The notes under the pieces are model-generated. The model did not search any database. It was not told the DNA's origin and saw only the letters and a program-made list of their open reading frames with translations. From UBA7236 sp044227505 (GTDB lineage Bacteria; Bacteroidota; Bacteroidia; Chitinophagales; BACL12): 64,000 nucleotides of DNA. Made by a program: the position numbers and the translations under genes. Below, piece by piece: positions 45,065 to 53,455 of this stretch (position 1 is its first letter; each line of letters opens with the position of its first letter). Location of the stretch: the NCBI GenBank assembly GCA_044227505.1, contig JBGAWP010000004.1, positions 49,594 to 113,593 on the forward strand. The letters are read 5' to 3'.

Positions 45065-46099
45065 TTAACTGATTTGTTCTTTTTGCATTTCCATTTCCCA
45101 ATTCCAGGCAGAACGCATCATCTCTTCAATATCTCTTTTACATTGCCAATGTAAAACCTCTTTTGCTTTACTATTATCTGCATATATGGCCACAACATCG
45201 CCTTCTCTTGGTTCACCAATATTATAATTTAATTTACTTCCACTTACTTTTTCAAAGGCATGTATCAATTCAAGAACAGAAATACCTACACCACTTCCAA
45301 GGTTAAACACCTCGTAATTGGTTGTATTTTTATGATCAATTAGATATTGCAAAGCCAAGGTATGTGCTTCTGCAATATCCATAACATGCACATAATCACG
45401 TATACAACTTCCATCACGTGTATTGTATTTGTTCCCAAATACGGTAAAACCCTCTTTTTTCCCAATGGCCGTTTGTGTTATGTTTGGAACAAGATTTTCG
45501 GGCTCGGCGAAGGGAATTTCCCCAATTAAACCACTGCTATGTGCACCCACCGGGTTAAAATACCGCAACGAAATAAAATTGGCGTTGATTGTTTTCGAAT
45601 GCGCCTCTATCATTTGTTCGGCTAATAATTTTGTCCATCCATAAGGAGATTCAGGTGCTGAAACCGGTGTTAATTCACTTACCGGTAGTTCAGTAGTATT
45701 TCCATAAACACTACAGGAGGAAGAAAATACAAAATTCGGTATATTATATTCTTCCGCTATGCGTAATATATTAATGGTGGAATTTAAATTATTATCAAAA
45801 TAGATCAATGGTTTTTGCACTGATTCGCTCACCGACTTAAATGCTGCAAAGTGAATTATCCCAACAATATCCGGATGTCCCGATACAATGTTTCTCAATT
45901 TAGGCAGATCTCGGCAATCAACCCGATAATTGGTAAATTCTTTTTTTGTTATCGTTTTTATTCTATCGGCAATAATTTGTTTGGATCGGGAAAGATTATC
46001 AATGGAAACTACTTCGTATCCTTTTTCCAATAGATCGATAATGGTATGTGATCCGATAAAGCCGGTTCCTCCGGTGAGGAGGATTTTTTTTGTGGACAA
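45065..46099 (-). CDS. galE: UDP-glucose 4-epimerase
   Basis: A short-chain dehydrogenase fold enzyme interconverting UDP-glucose and UDP-galactose for polysaccharide synthesis. It has the NAD-binding GGTGFIGSHTIIDLL, catalytic SSSCSVYGN and Y-x3-K in SPYGWTKLLAEQ, plus substrate-binding NPVGAHSSGLIGE. Length of 344 residues is normal. The start is a TTG at 46099, because an in-frame TAG lies upstream and the coenzyme motif begins only nine residues in. The neighbouring rmlA gene also supplies nucleotide sugars, which hints at an envelope polysaccharide role. Confidence 0.95.
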   Translation of the reverse strand: MSTKKILLTGGTGFIGSHTIIDLLEKGYEVVSIDNLSRSKQIIADRIKTITKKEFTNYRVDCRDLPKLRNIVSGHPDIVGIIHFAAFKSVSESVQKPLIYFDNNLNSTINILRIAEEYNIPNFVFSSSCSVYGNTTELPVSELTPVSAPESPYGWTKLLAEQMIEAHSKTINANFISLRYFNPVGAHSSGLIGEIPFAEPENLVPNITQTAIGKKEGFTVFGNKYNTRDGSCIRDYVHVMDIAEAHTLALQYLIDHKNTTNYEVFNLGSGVGISVLELIHAFEKVSGSKLNYNIGEPREGDVVAIYADNSKAKEVLHWQCKRDIEEMMRSAWNWEMEMQKEQIS

Positions 46100-46162
46100 G
46101 GTTTTAGTTAAGTTCTATGGTTAACAATAATTTGATGAGTGGTAAATTTTTCGAGGGTGAAT

Positions 46163-46283
46163 CCGATTGATGTTTTTTGTTTTTTGATTGTTATTGGATA
46201 TTCCCCCTGTTTCATACGGAGGAATTTCTCCCGGGTTGTCTCTCCGATTAATGTTCTTTATTTTTTGATTGTTATTGGATATT
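46163..46283. repeat. Two direct copies of a 40-bp sequence
   Basis: Copies at about 46164-46203 and 46244-46283 both start CCGATT and end TTTTTTGATTGTTATTGGATATT-like sequence, differing at a few positions. The second copy also forms the left inverted repeat of the four-helix-bundle element. A GC-richer spacer lies between them. No gene is present between galE and 46354. Confidence 0.8.
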
Positions 46284-46910
46284 GTTTTTTATTTTAATTG
46301 ATAAACAATAATGTTATTAAATTGAAATCATCAGTTAAATATTCTATCCACTCTTAATCTTTACTATTTTCCTTCTCCATATTCTTTTTTGCTGTTTTAA
46401 TACTTGCCACAAAAATAGAAATTAACTCATTACATTCAGGTTGTGCCTTTTCAACAAGATCTAAACGGTCGGTTAAAGGGGTCCTGTGAATTATTTTTAA
46501 TCCAGCCCTAGACTCCATTAATTCCTTCAATAAAACTTTTATTTTATGAATAAAGTCTCTACGCGATTCCGCACTCTGTGCTTCTCCATAATGGAGGCCG
46601 GGATTTGATCCAGACCGCACTAATTGACTTGCAATATGATTTCCTGCCTTTGTATCATATAATGAATCTACAATTTTAAAAATAAGAACAGTAAAATCTA
46701 TAAGCCTGTCCTCAAGGTCATAGTTAACCTTCTGTTTTTCATTACTCATTTTTGTTATTTAAGGGTTAAACAATAATTTGGATAAACAAATTAAAATGCC
46801 ATTTTCCATTATGACAATTCTATTATAATTATATTTTCATGGTCAAAAATTTATGTAAACAAATTTAATTAATTAATATAAAATAACAATCAAAAAATAA
46901 AAAACATTAA
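46248..46910. mobile_element. Inverted-repeat-flanked four-helix-bundle (IVP/S23-like) element
   Basis: The 29-base sequences at 46248-46276 and 46882-46910 are reverse complements with a single mismatch. They enclose one gene, a four-helix-bundle protein, and about 100-130 bp of AT-rich DNA on each side. The layout recalls intervening sequences of 23S rRNA, which combine a terminal stem with an IVP gene, but here it stands between galE and rmlA. No target-site duplication was evident by eye. Mobility is inferred. Confidence 0.55.
46354..46749 (-). CDS. Four-helix-bundle protein (23S rRNA IVP/S23 family)
   Basis: 131 residues. The family pattern is clear: DLEDRLIDFTVLIFKIVDSL, HIASQLVRSGSNPGLHYGEA, SRRDFIHKIKVLLKELMESR and a fourth helix with LISIFVASIKTAKKN. 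The family was first found encoded in intervening sequences of 23S rRNA and also includes the Avd protein of diversity-generating retroelements, where it binds nucleic acid. No reverse transcriptase, variable repeat or rRNA is near. The gene is enclosed by inverted repeats, supporting a small autonomous or passenger element. The biochemical function of solitary members is unknown. Confidence 0.9.
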   Translation of the reverse strand: MSNEKQKVNYDLEDRLIDFTVLIFKIVDSLYDTKAGNHIASQLVRSGSNPGLHYGEAQSAESRRDFIHKIKVLLKELMESRAGLKIIHRTPLTDRLDLVEKAQPECNELISIFVASIKTAKKNMEKENSKD

Positions 46911-46954
46911 ACAAACCCCTCCCAAAACCAAATCTCTCATCCCTAAACCCTCTC

Positions 46955-47815
46955 TCACCCTATCAACCTCATCAAATACTCCCCATACCCACTCTTCATC
47001 AACGGCGCTGCTATTTTCTCCAACTGTTCTGCATTAATAAATTTTTTACGAAAAGCGATTTCTTCAATACAGCCGATGTTTTGTCCCTGACGTTGTTCAA
47101 TTATCTGAACAAATTGTGATGCGGCCATTAATGAATCAAAGGTGCCGGTATCAAACCAGGCAGTACCGCGAGGCAATACACTTACCTTTAATTTCCCAAG
47201 ATTTAAATATTCTTTATTTACATCGGTAATTTCATATTCACCACGAGCACTTGGTTTTAAATTTTTCGCAATATCTACTACATGATTATCATAAAAATAT
47301 AACCCGGGAACAGCATAATTTGATTTTGGTATTTTCGGTTTTTCTTCAATGGAAATTACTTTTCCTGAATTATCGAATTCTACCACTCCGTATCTCTCAG
47401 GATCACTTACGTGATAAGCGTAAATTATTCCCCCATCGGGATTATTATTTGCCGTGAGCAATTCGCCCATTCCCGCGCCATAAAAAATATTATCTCCTAA
47501 AACCAATGCTACTTTATCGTTGCCAATAAAATCTGCACCAAGTGTAAATGCTTGTGCAAGACCATCCGGAGAGGGCTGTTCCACATAACTGAAATTGCAC
47601 CCTATTCTGGATCCATCACCTAAAAGTCGCTGGAAACCCGGAAGGTCATATGGAGTTGAAATGATAAGTATATCGTTTATCCCTGCCATCATTAAGGTGG
47701 ATAGGGGATAGTAGATCATCGGTTTATCATAAATAGGCATCAACTGCTTACTGATCGCCAAGGTAATTGGGTGTAACCGAGTTCCTGAACCGCCTGCTAG
47801 AATTATTCCTTTCAC
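46955..47815 (-). CDS. rmlA: Glucose-1-phosphate thymidylyltransferase
   Basis: This nucleotidyltransferase makes dTDP-glucose, the first step of the dTDP-rhamnose pathway. It has the GTP/dTTP-binding signature GIILAGGSGTRLHPITLAISKQLMP, YDKPMIYYPLSTLM, LVLGDNIFYG and RGTAWFDTGTFDSL. I use the GTG at 47815 (MKGIILAGGSG), the canonical N-terminus. The longer TTG start at 47845 begins inside DNA next to a TATCTTTG promoter box and would add ten non-conserved residues. rmlBCD are not in the window. It is divergent from the nos cluster. Confidence 0.95.
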   Translation of the reverse strand: MKGIILAGGSGTRLHPITLAISKQLMPIYDKPMIYYPLSTLMMAGINDILIISTPYDLPGFQRLLGDGSRIGCNFSYVEQPSPDGLAQAFTLGADFIGNDKVALVLGDNIFYGAGMGELLTANNNPDGGIIYAYHVSDPERYGVVEFDNSGKVISIEEKPKIPKSNYAVPGLYFYDNHVVDIAKNLKPSARGEYEITDVNKEYLNLGKLKVSVLPRGTAWFDTGTFDSLMAASQFVQIIEQRQGQNIGCIEEIAFRKKFINAEQLEKIAAPLMKSGYGEYLMRLIG

Positions 47816-47832
47816 AACTGTTTCTTTTTTGG

Positions 47833-47840
47833 CAAAGATA
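47833..47840 (-). promoter_or_regulatory. TAnnTTTG box (TATCTTTG) for rmlA
   Basis: Minus-strand exact match 17 bp before the GTG start of rmlA. It supports the shorter reading of the gene. Confidence 0.5.
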
Positions 47841-47905
47841 TTCAATCAGGCAACATTCATTTGGCATATGATATCATTAATATTTAATCATCAACTTACA
47901 ACTTA

Positions 47906-47917
47906 TGATTTATATCA
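47906..47917 (+). promoter_or_regulatory. Crp/Fnr-type site 1 upstream of the nos cluster (TGATTTATATCA)
   Basis: TGAT-N4-ATCA is a perfect core of the FNR/NNR palindrome (TTGAT-N4-ATCAA). It lies 76 bp before the cytochrome c start. With a -7 box at GAATTTTG (47963-47970), its centre would be near -64. The window encodes no Crp/Fnr regulator. Confidence 0.55.
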
Positions 47918-47926
47918 CTTGTCAAT

Positions 47927-47940
47927 TTGATTTCTGTCAC
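47927..47940 (+). promoter_or_regulatory. Crp/Fnr-type site 2 upstream of the nos cluster (TTGATTTCTGTCAC)
   Basis: One perfect half-site (TTGAT) and one weaker (GTCAC), keeping TGA-N6-TCA. Its centre is 22 bp from site 1 and about -42 from the predicted transcript start, the usual position for a class II activator. Control by low oxygen or nitrogen oxides is inferred. Confidence 0.5.
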
Positions 47941-47992
47941 CTTTCTGAATCTTATCCCTATCGAATTTTGAATAATTCTAAATAAGGATATT

Positions 47993-48490
47993 ATGAAAAA
48001 AACAACCTACCTAACTCTTGCCCTCTGTTTAATGGTTTTTATTACGGCATGCGGCAATAAGGAAACACCTTCTACAAATAATACTCAAAGTGCTGAAAAA
48101 CCTAAAAGCATGATGGGCGCTGAAACTGAACAAGAGAAAATGATCAAAGACGGACGCGGAATTGGGGAAGTTAAAATGGTTTCTTTAAGCGTTCCCTTAG
48201 AACAGGAACGTGTAAAACGCGGAAAAGATATTTATGACATGAAATGTTCTTCCTGCCATAAACTTACAGATGAAAGGTTTGTTGGGCCGGGTTGGAAAGA
48301 CGTTACTATCCGCCGCAAACCTGAATGGATCATGAATATGGTTACCAATGCTGATGTAATGCTGGAGCGCGATCCGGAAGCCCAAAAAATGCTTGAACTC
48401 TGTCTCACACGAATGCCAAACCAAAATGTCTCTATCGGCGACGCACGCGATGTATTGGAATATATGCGCAGTAACGATGGTGTTAAATAA
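47993..48490 (+). CDS. Class I cytochrome c lipoprotein, nos-linked
   Basis: 165 residues with a lipoprotein signal (LCLMVFITACGNK) and one c-type haem site, CSSCH, near residues 84-88; the distal Met ligand is probably in TRMPNQNVS. The mature protein would be anchored in the periplasm. As first gene of the nos cluster it is the likely electron donor to NosZ, in line with clade II loci that replace NosR with c-type cytochromes. Two Crp/Fnr-like sites lie upstream and nosZ starts 31 bp downstream. Confidence 0.88.
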   Translation: MKKTTYLTLALCLMVFITACGNKETPSTNNTQSAEKPKSMMGAETEQEKMIKDGRGIGEVKMVSLSVPLEQERVKRGKDIYDMKCSSCHKLTDERFVGPGWKDVTIRRKPEWIMNMVTNADVMLERDPEAQKMLELCLTRMPNQNVSIGDARDVLEYMRSNDGVK

Positions 48491-48521
48491 CATTTGAAAA
48501 ACAATCCAAAAATATCAAATT

Positions 48522-50501
48522 ATGAAAAACTTAAGTTTATTATTAATTGTGATAATTGCCGGAATTTATGGTTGTAAACCTAAAACCACCGGAAGTATCG
48601 CAACGGGCGATGCAGCCTCCAAAGTGTACGTTGCCCCCGGCTCTTACGACGAATTTTACAGTGTGGTTTCCGGCGGATTCAGCGGACAAATGGCCATTTA
48701 TGGTATTCCATCCGGAAGATTATTTCGTGTAATACCCGTTTTTTCAGAGGATCCTCAATCAGGATATGGTTACAGTGAGGAAACTAAGCCAATGTTGATG
48801 ACTTCTCACGGTTTTGTTCCTTGGGACGACCTGCATCATATCGCACTTTCTACCACCAATGGAACACATGATGGCAGATGGGCTTTTGGCAATGGAAACA
48901 ATACACCCCGTATTGCCCGTATTGATATGACAACTTTCAGAACAGCCGAGATCATTGAATTACCCAATAGCTCAGGAAATCACTCTTCTCCATTTATTAC
49001 TGAAAATACCGAATATACAATTGCAGGAACACGATTCAGTTACCCTCCGGATTATGATGGCGCAAATCCCGACGTTTCCATTTCAAGTTATAAAGACAAT
49101 TTTAAGGGGTATTTAAGTTTTGTAGGGGTGGATAAAGAAAGTGGAATGATGGATCTTTCATTTCAGATTCAAATTCCACCTTTAAATACCGATCTTGCAA
49201 GAGGCGGAAAAGGTCCGTCACACGATTGGTTCTTCTTCAGTTGTTATAATTCTGAAAAAGCATTTACACTTTTAGAAGTGAATGCAAGTCAGAAAGATAA
49301 AGATTTTATTCTTGCAGTTAATTGGAAAAAAGCAGAACAATATGTTAAAGAAGGAAAAGCAAAAGCACAAAAAGTGAAATATGCACATAATTATTTTGAT
49401 GAAAGTACACAAACTGCAGTATCAGAAATTAAAACTGATGTTCTGGTTTTAGATCCAAAAGAATTAAAAGATATACTGTATTTAATTCCTTGCCCAAAAT
49501 CACCACACGGATGTGATGTTGATCCAACCGGACAATATATAGTTGGAAGCGGAAAACTCGCCGCAATTATTCCGGTGTTCTCTTTTGAAAAAATTCAAAA
49601 AGCAATTGCAAATAATGATTTCGAAGCGGAGTACGATGGCATCAAAGTATTAAAATATGAATCATGTTTGCATGGTGAGGTTAAAAAACCGGGATTAGGT
49701 CCTCTCCATACTGAATTTGACAATGTAGGAAATGCTTATACTTCATTTTTTGTTTCTTCTGAAATTGTAAAATGGAATGTAAAAAGTTTAGAAATTATTG
49801 ACCGTGTTCCTACTTATTATTCCATAGGCCATTTATCTGTACCTGGTGGACCAACAGCTAAACCCTGGGGAAAATATGTAATTGCTTATAATAAAATTAC
49901 AAAAGATCGTTATTTACCAACCGGACCTGAACTAAATCAATCCGCTCAGTTATATAGCATTGAAGGCGATAAAATGAAATTGTTATTAGATTTTCCAACA
50001 ATTGGAGAACCGCATTATGCCGAAGCAATTCCTGCAGATCTTATAATGCCTAATTCAAAAAAGATCTATAAGATAGAAGAAAACAATCACCCTTTTGTAA
50101 CTAAACAGGAAAAGGATGCAAAGGTGATTCGCGAAGGAAATAAAGTGCATATTTATATGACAGCAATTCGTTCACACCTTGTTCCGGATAATATTGAGGG
50201 TGTAAAAATTGGTGATGAGGTGTATTTCCATGTTACAAATCTTGAACAGGACTGGGATGTGCCGCATGGATTTGCAGTTAAAGGAGCAAATAATGCAGAA
50301 TTACTTATCATGCCGGGTGAAACTCAAACATTAAAATGGAATCCGGATCGTGTAGGAGTTTATCCGTTTTATTGTACTGATTTCTGTTCTGCATTGCATC
50401 AGGAAATGCAAGGTTATATCCGGGTTTCACCAGCAGGTTCCAATGTGCCTATCATTTTCAGCACAGGAAAAACTGTTGCAGAAGAACCTGTTAGTAAATA
50501 A
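48522..50501 (+). CDS. nosZ: Nitrous oxide reductase, clade II
   Basis: NosZ reduces N2O to N2 in the periplasm. The seven-bladed propeller carries CuZ histidines, for example DDLHHIALS (H105, H106), KSPHGCDVDP, LGPLHTEFD and GEPHYAEAIP. The C-terminal cupredoxin domain holds CuA: H582 in DVPHGFAV and C618, C622, H626 and M629 in CTDFCSALHQEM. The N-terminus is a Sec-type lipoprotein signal (LLLIVIIAGIYGC) without a twin-arginine motif, a hallmark of clade II. 659 residues is normal for the group. The cluster lacks nosR and nosX, again typical of clade II. Confidence 0.97.
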   Translation: MKNLSLLLIVIIAGIYGCKPKTTGSIATGDAASKVYVAPGSYDEFYSVVSGGFSGQMAIYGIPSGRLFRVIPVFSEDPQSGYGYSEETKPMLMTSHGFVPWDDLHHIALSTTNGTHDGRWAFGNGNNTPRIARIDMTTFRTAEIIELPNSSGNHSSPFITENTEYTIAGTRFSYPPDYDGANPDVSISSYKDNFKGYLSFVGVDKESGMMDLSFQIQIPPLNTDLARGGKGPSHDWFFFSCYNSEKAFTLLEVNASQKDKDFILAVNWKKAEQYVKEGKAKAQKVKYAHNYFDESTQTAVSEIKTDVLVLDPKELKDILYLIPCPKSPHGCDVDPTGQYIVGSGKLAAIIPVFSFEKIQKAIANNDFEAEYDGIKVLKYESCLHGEVKKPGLGPLHTEFDNVGNAYTSFFVSSEIVKWNVKSLEIIDRVPTYYSIGHLSVPGGPTAKPWGKYVIAYNKITKDRYLPTGPELNQSAQLYSIEGDKMKLLLDFPTIGEPHYAEAIPADLIMPNSKKIYKIEENNHPFVTKQEKDAKVIREGNKVHIYMTAIRSHLVPDNIEGVKIGDEVYFHVTNLEQDWDVPHGFAVKGANNAELLIMPGETQTLKWNPDRVGVYPFYCTDFCSALHQEMQGYIRVSPAGSNVPIIFSTGKTVAEEPVSK

Positions 50502-50532
50502 AAAATTTTAACACATAATCAAATTAAAAGCC

Positions 50533-51102
50533 ATGCGTAAATTAATTTATATAATCTTCCTTTCTGCAATAACTACATTTTTTTTAGCTTGCGGAAGTAA
50601 ACAGGAAAACACTGTTTCAGATACGGAAGGAGCTGCTTTGCCAAAAGGGGGAGGACAAGAATCTGTTGTTGATGATGAATCACAAAAAGACGTTGTAAAG
50701 GTTGCGGTAAGTTCTCCTGATCATACAACTTTAGTTGCAGCATTAAAACATGTGGAATATGTTGATGATCTTTCCAATGCCGGACCATTTACTGTTTTTG
50801 CACCAACAAATGCAGCCTTCGATAAATTACCGAAAGGAACACTTGATGATCTTTTAAAAGAGGAAAATAAAGCTGTATTAAAAAACATTCTGGAATATCA
50901 TGTTGGAGTTGGAGGGTATAAAACCGAATACATGCAGGATGGACAGAATATTGGAATGGCAAACGGTGATAACATCAGAATAAGCATGCTTGGAGATAAA
51001 ATTGTGATCAATGAAACCGCAAATATTGTTGCAACAATTCCGGCTTCAAACGGAATTATATATGTTGTAGATGGCGTTTTATTGCCACCGGCATCAAAAT
51101 AA
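50533..51102 (+). CDS. Fasciclin (FAS1) domain lipoprotein within the nos cluster
   Basis: 189 residues with a lipoprotein signal (ITTFFLACGSK), a short Gly/Glu/Asp linker and one FAS1 domain: TLVAALKHVEYVDDLSNAGP, FTVFAPTNAAFDKLPKGTLD, LKNILEYHVGVGGY and IYVVDGVLLPP. FAS1 domains mediate protein or polysaccharide adhesion. It lies 31 bp after nosZ and before the nosLDFY genes on the same strand, so it is very likely a nos accessory protein, perhaps a periplasmic scaffold or copper-handling helper, but no copper-binding motif is evident. Confidence 0.9.
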   Translation: MRKLIYIIFLSAITTFFLACGSKQENTVSDTEGAALPKGGGQESVVDDESQKDVVKVAVSSPDHTTLVAALKHVEYVDDLSNAGPFTVFAPTNAAFDKLPKGTLDDLLKEENKAVLKNILEYHVGVGGYKTEYMQDGQNIGMANGDNIRISMLGDKIVINETANIVATIPASNGIIYVVDGVLLPPASK

Positions 51103-51120
51103 ATATGACCAATAATAAAT

Positions 51121-51150
51121 AGTTGGGCCGGATTCTTCACCGGTCCAACT
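51121..51150 (+). terminator. Intercistronic hairpin after the fasciclin gene
   Basis: AGTTGGGCCGG pairs with CCGGTCCAACT (11 bp, one G-T pair, loop of 8). Only three Ts follow, so it is more likely an attenuator or mRNA-processing hairpin that lets cytochrome c, nosZ and fasciclin be expressed above the assembly genes than a full terminator. Confidence 0.6.
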
Positions 51151-51165
51151 TTAAAAATCAGGCAA

Positions 51166-51750
51166 ATGAAAAAAATGTCTACAGCTCCGAGAATCGGAGT
51201 ATTAATAGCATCGCTATGTTTTCTTGCAACATATAAATTTCCTTTTTGGGTTATTTATCTCACTGCACCGCAATATCCGGAAGGCCTAACACTCTATATC
51301 TGGTTGCATAAACTTACAGGGGATCTTGAGATCATAAATGGATTAAATCACTATATCGGTATGGCAATTATCGACCAAAACACCTTCCCGGAATTTAAAA
51401 TTTTACCATTTGCAATGGGATTTATTATTCTTTCCGGTATAGCAACTGCAATGCTAAGAAATTGGAAGATATTTTATGCATGGACAATATTTTTAGTGCT
51501 ATTTTCCATTTTAGCCTTAGCAGATTTTTATAGATGGGAATATCAATATGGGCATAACCTCGATCCTCATGCCGCAATTCAAGTTCCGGGAATGAGTTAT
51601 CAGCCGCCATTGATAGGATATAAACAATTACTTAATTTCGGTGCATATTCCTATCCGCACGGTGGCGGATGGCTGTATATTTCCGGTGTTGGATTGGCAT
51701 GCATCATTTTGATCATTCGCATTTGGCAGATTAAAAAACATAAATTGTAA
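51166..51750 (+). CDS. Integral membrane protein of the nos cluster
   Basis: 194 residues with about four to five membrane helices and several conserved-looking His residues: LYIWLHKLTGD, INGLNHYIGM, GHNLDPHAA and YSYPHGGGW. Most fall at membrane edges facing the periplasm, suitable for copper or haem handling. Similar small membrane proteins occur between nosZ and nosL/nosD in clade II loci; I do not attach a symbol because the assignment cannot be verified here. It is separated from nosL by only 3 bp, so it is surely part of the assembly operon. Confidence 0.8.
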   Translation: MKKMSTAPRIGVLIASLCFLATYKFPFWVIYLTAPQYPEGLTLYIWLHKLTGDLEIINGLNHYIGMAIIDQNTFPEFKILPFAMGFIILSGIATAMLRNWKIFYAWTIFLVLFSILALADFYRWEYQYGHNLDPHAAIQVPGMSYQPPLIGYKQLLNFGAYSYPHGGGWLYISGVGLACIILIIRIWQIKKHKL

Positions 51751-51753
51751 CCA

Positions 51754-52185
51754 ATGAAGTATTCAGGCTTATCAATTGTAATTATTGCGGTCTCTTTTTT
51801 TTCTTCCTGCAGTGTAAAATCTAAACCAATAGTAGAAGGAGTAGATATTTGTGAAAATTGTAAAATGACAGTAATGGAGAAAAAATTTGCAGCCGAAATT
51901 GTTACAAACAAAGGAAGGACATTTATTTTCGATGATCTAAAATGTCTTAATAATTATCTCTCGGCAAATTCAATAACTAAGGAGGAGATAAAATTTATAC
52001 TTGTAACCGATTATTTTCATCCAGATAAATTGATTCCTGCCAACAATGCAGTATTCTATTATTCGGAGGAATTGCACACTCCAATGAATGGAAAAACCGT
52101 TGCGCTTTCCGACAGCGGTGATTTGATTAAAATTCAGGAGGAGTACACAGGCATGTCAAGGTTGCTGATTGAGGTAATACAATAA
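51754..52185 (+). CDS. nosL: NosL copper-chaperone lipoprotein
   Basis: 143 residues with a lipoprotein signal (VSFFSSCSV) and the NosL signature ICENCKMTVMEKKFAAEI, where CxxC-x-M is the Cu(I) site, followed by RTFIFDDLKCLNNYL. NosL delivers copper to apo-NosZ for CuZ assembly, working with the NosDFY complex in the periplasm. It lies directly upstream of nosD. Length is in the family range. Confidence 0.94.
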   Translation: MKYSGLSIVIIAVSFFSSCSVKSKPIVEGVDICENCKMTVMEKKFAAEIVTNKGRTFIFDDLKCLNNYLSANSITKEEIKFILVTDYFHPDKLIPANNAVFYYSEELHTPMNGKTVALSDSGDLIKIQEEYTGMSRLLIEVIQ

Positions 52186-52207
52186 ATCAGTTAAATTATT
52201 TTATAAA

Positions 52208-53455
52208 ATGTTTTCAGGGATATTTAAAATAATTCTATTTGGGGCTTTGATCGGAATGCAATTAAATGCTTCAGCCGATACCATTTATGTTAAACAGGGC
52301 TCGAAATTTACTTCAATTAAACAGGCAATAATTTTAGCCCGACCTTTTGATGTAATTGTTCTAAAAAAAGGAATTTATAAGGAGGGAAATATTCAAATTG
52401 AAAAGCCAATTTCCATCATAGGCGAAAAAGATGTGATTTTAGACGGAGAAAATAAGACTGAGATCTTCACAATTGCATCAAATCATGTAAATATTTCGGG
52501 GCTTACCCTTAAAAATACCGGTTATTCCAGTATGGATGACCGGGCTGCGATCAAAATAATGGCATCAAGGTATTGCGTTATCGAAGGGAATACTATTGAG
52601 AATACTTGTTTTGGAATTTATCTGCTTCAGGTATCTAATTGTGTGGTTAAAAATAATAAACTTAAAGCAAGCGCCGTACAGGAGTTGCGGTCGGGAAATG
52701 GTATTCATGTGTGGAAAAGTGATAGCCTGACAATAAAAAATAATACCATAGAACATTATCGCGATGGCATTTATTTTGAATTTGTGACACACGCGGGAGT
52801 ATATGATAATCAGAGTAAAAAAAATCTTCGATATGGCATTCATTTTATGTTTTCCAATAACGATGAATATACCGGAAATACTTTTACCCAAAATGGTTCA
52901 GGGGTGGCGGTCATGTTTTCGAAAAATGTAACTATAAAGAATAATGTATTCGCGTTTAGCGAAGGTGGTGCTGCCTATGGAGTGCTATTTAAGGAAATAA
53001 CCGATGCACTCATTGAAGAAAATATTTTTCGAAATAATACAGTTGGACTATACATGGAAGGGTCAAACAGATTGGTGATTAAAAATAATATTCTGGAAGC
53101 AAATGGCAGGGCATGCAGCATGCAGGCAAATTGTTACGATGTGCAAATGACCAATAACAATTTTGTGGGAAATACTTTTGATATTGCCACTAACGGAACC
53201 TTGAGTATGAATGACCTCAATGGAAATTATTGGGATAAATATGAAGGATATGATCTGAATAAAAATGGAATTGGTGATGTTCCATATACTCCGGTTAGTT
53301 TATATTCAGTGATTATTGAAAAAATGCCCTATTCCATTTTATTATACCGAAGTTTAATGGTTTATTTGCTCGACCATTCAGAAAAAGTTCTTCCGGGAGT
53401 AGATGAAAGTCGGATCAAAGATTATAAACCACTTATGAAAGCTGTTGTTCTATGA
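52208..53455 (+). CDS. nosD: NosD periplasmic copper-processing protein
   Basis: 415 residues with a signal peptide and a right-handed parallel beta-helix (CASH/NosD repeats) from about 50 to 340, for example YCVIEGNTIENTCFGIYLLQ, NGIHVWKSDSLTIKNN and GIHFMFSNNDEYTGN, then a C-terminal tail. NosD works with the NosFY ABC transporter in maturation of CuZ. The last four bases overlap nosF (ATGA). No deviation from the family was noticed. Confidence 0.95.
   Translation: MFSGIFKIILFGALIGMQLNASADTIYVKQGSKFTSIKQAIILARPFDVIVLKKGIYKEGNIQIEKPISIIGEKDVILDGENKTEIFTIASNHVNISGLTLKNTGYSSMDDRAAIKIMASRYCVIEGNTIENTCFGIYLLQVSNCVVKNNKLKASAVQELRSGNGIHVWKSDSLTIKNNTIEHYRDGIYFEFVTHAGVYDNQSKKNLRYGIHFMFSNNDEYTGNTFTQNGSGVAVMFSKNVTIKNNVFAFSEGGAAYGVLFKEITDALIEENIFRNNTVGLYMEGSNRLVIKNNILEANGRACSMQANCYDVQMTNNNFVGNTFDIATNGTLSMNDLNGNYWDKYEGYDLNKNGIGDVPYTPVSLYSVIIEKMPYSILLYRSLMVYLLDHSEKVLPGVDESRIKDYKPLMKAVVL

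Noticed and set aside
45053..45101. Longer N-terminus for TerC
   Set aside because: It would overlap galE and add a basic, non-conserved segment; the ATG at 45053 gives the family N-terminus.
46200..46245. GC-richer spacer between the direct repeats as a tRNA or small RNA gene
   Set aside because: It is only about 40 bases, with no cloverleaf or strong hairpin.
46354..46749. Avd gene of a diversity-generating retroelement
   Set aside because: No reverse transcriptase, template repeat or variable repeat is found nearby.
48522..48600. Tat-type signal on NosZ (clade I)
   Set aside because: No twin-arginine motif; the N-terminus is a Sec lipoprotein signal, as in clade II.
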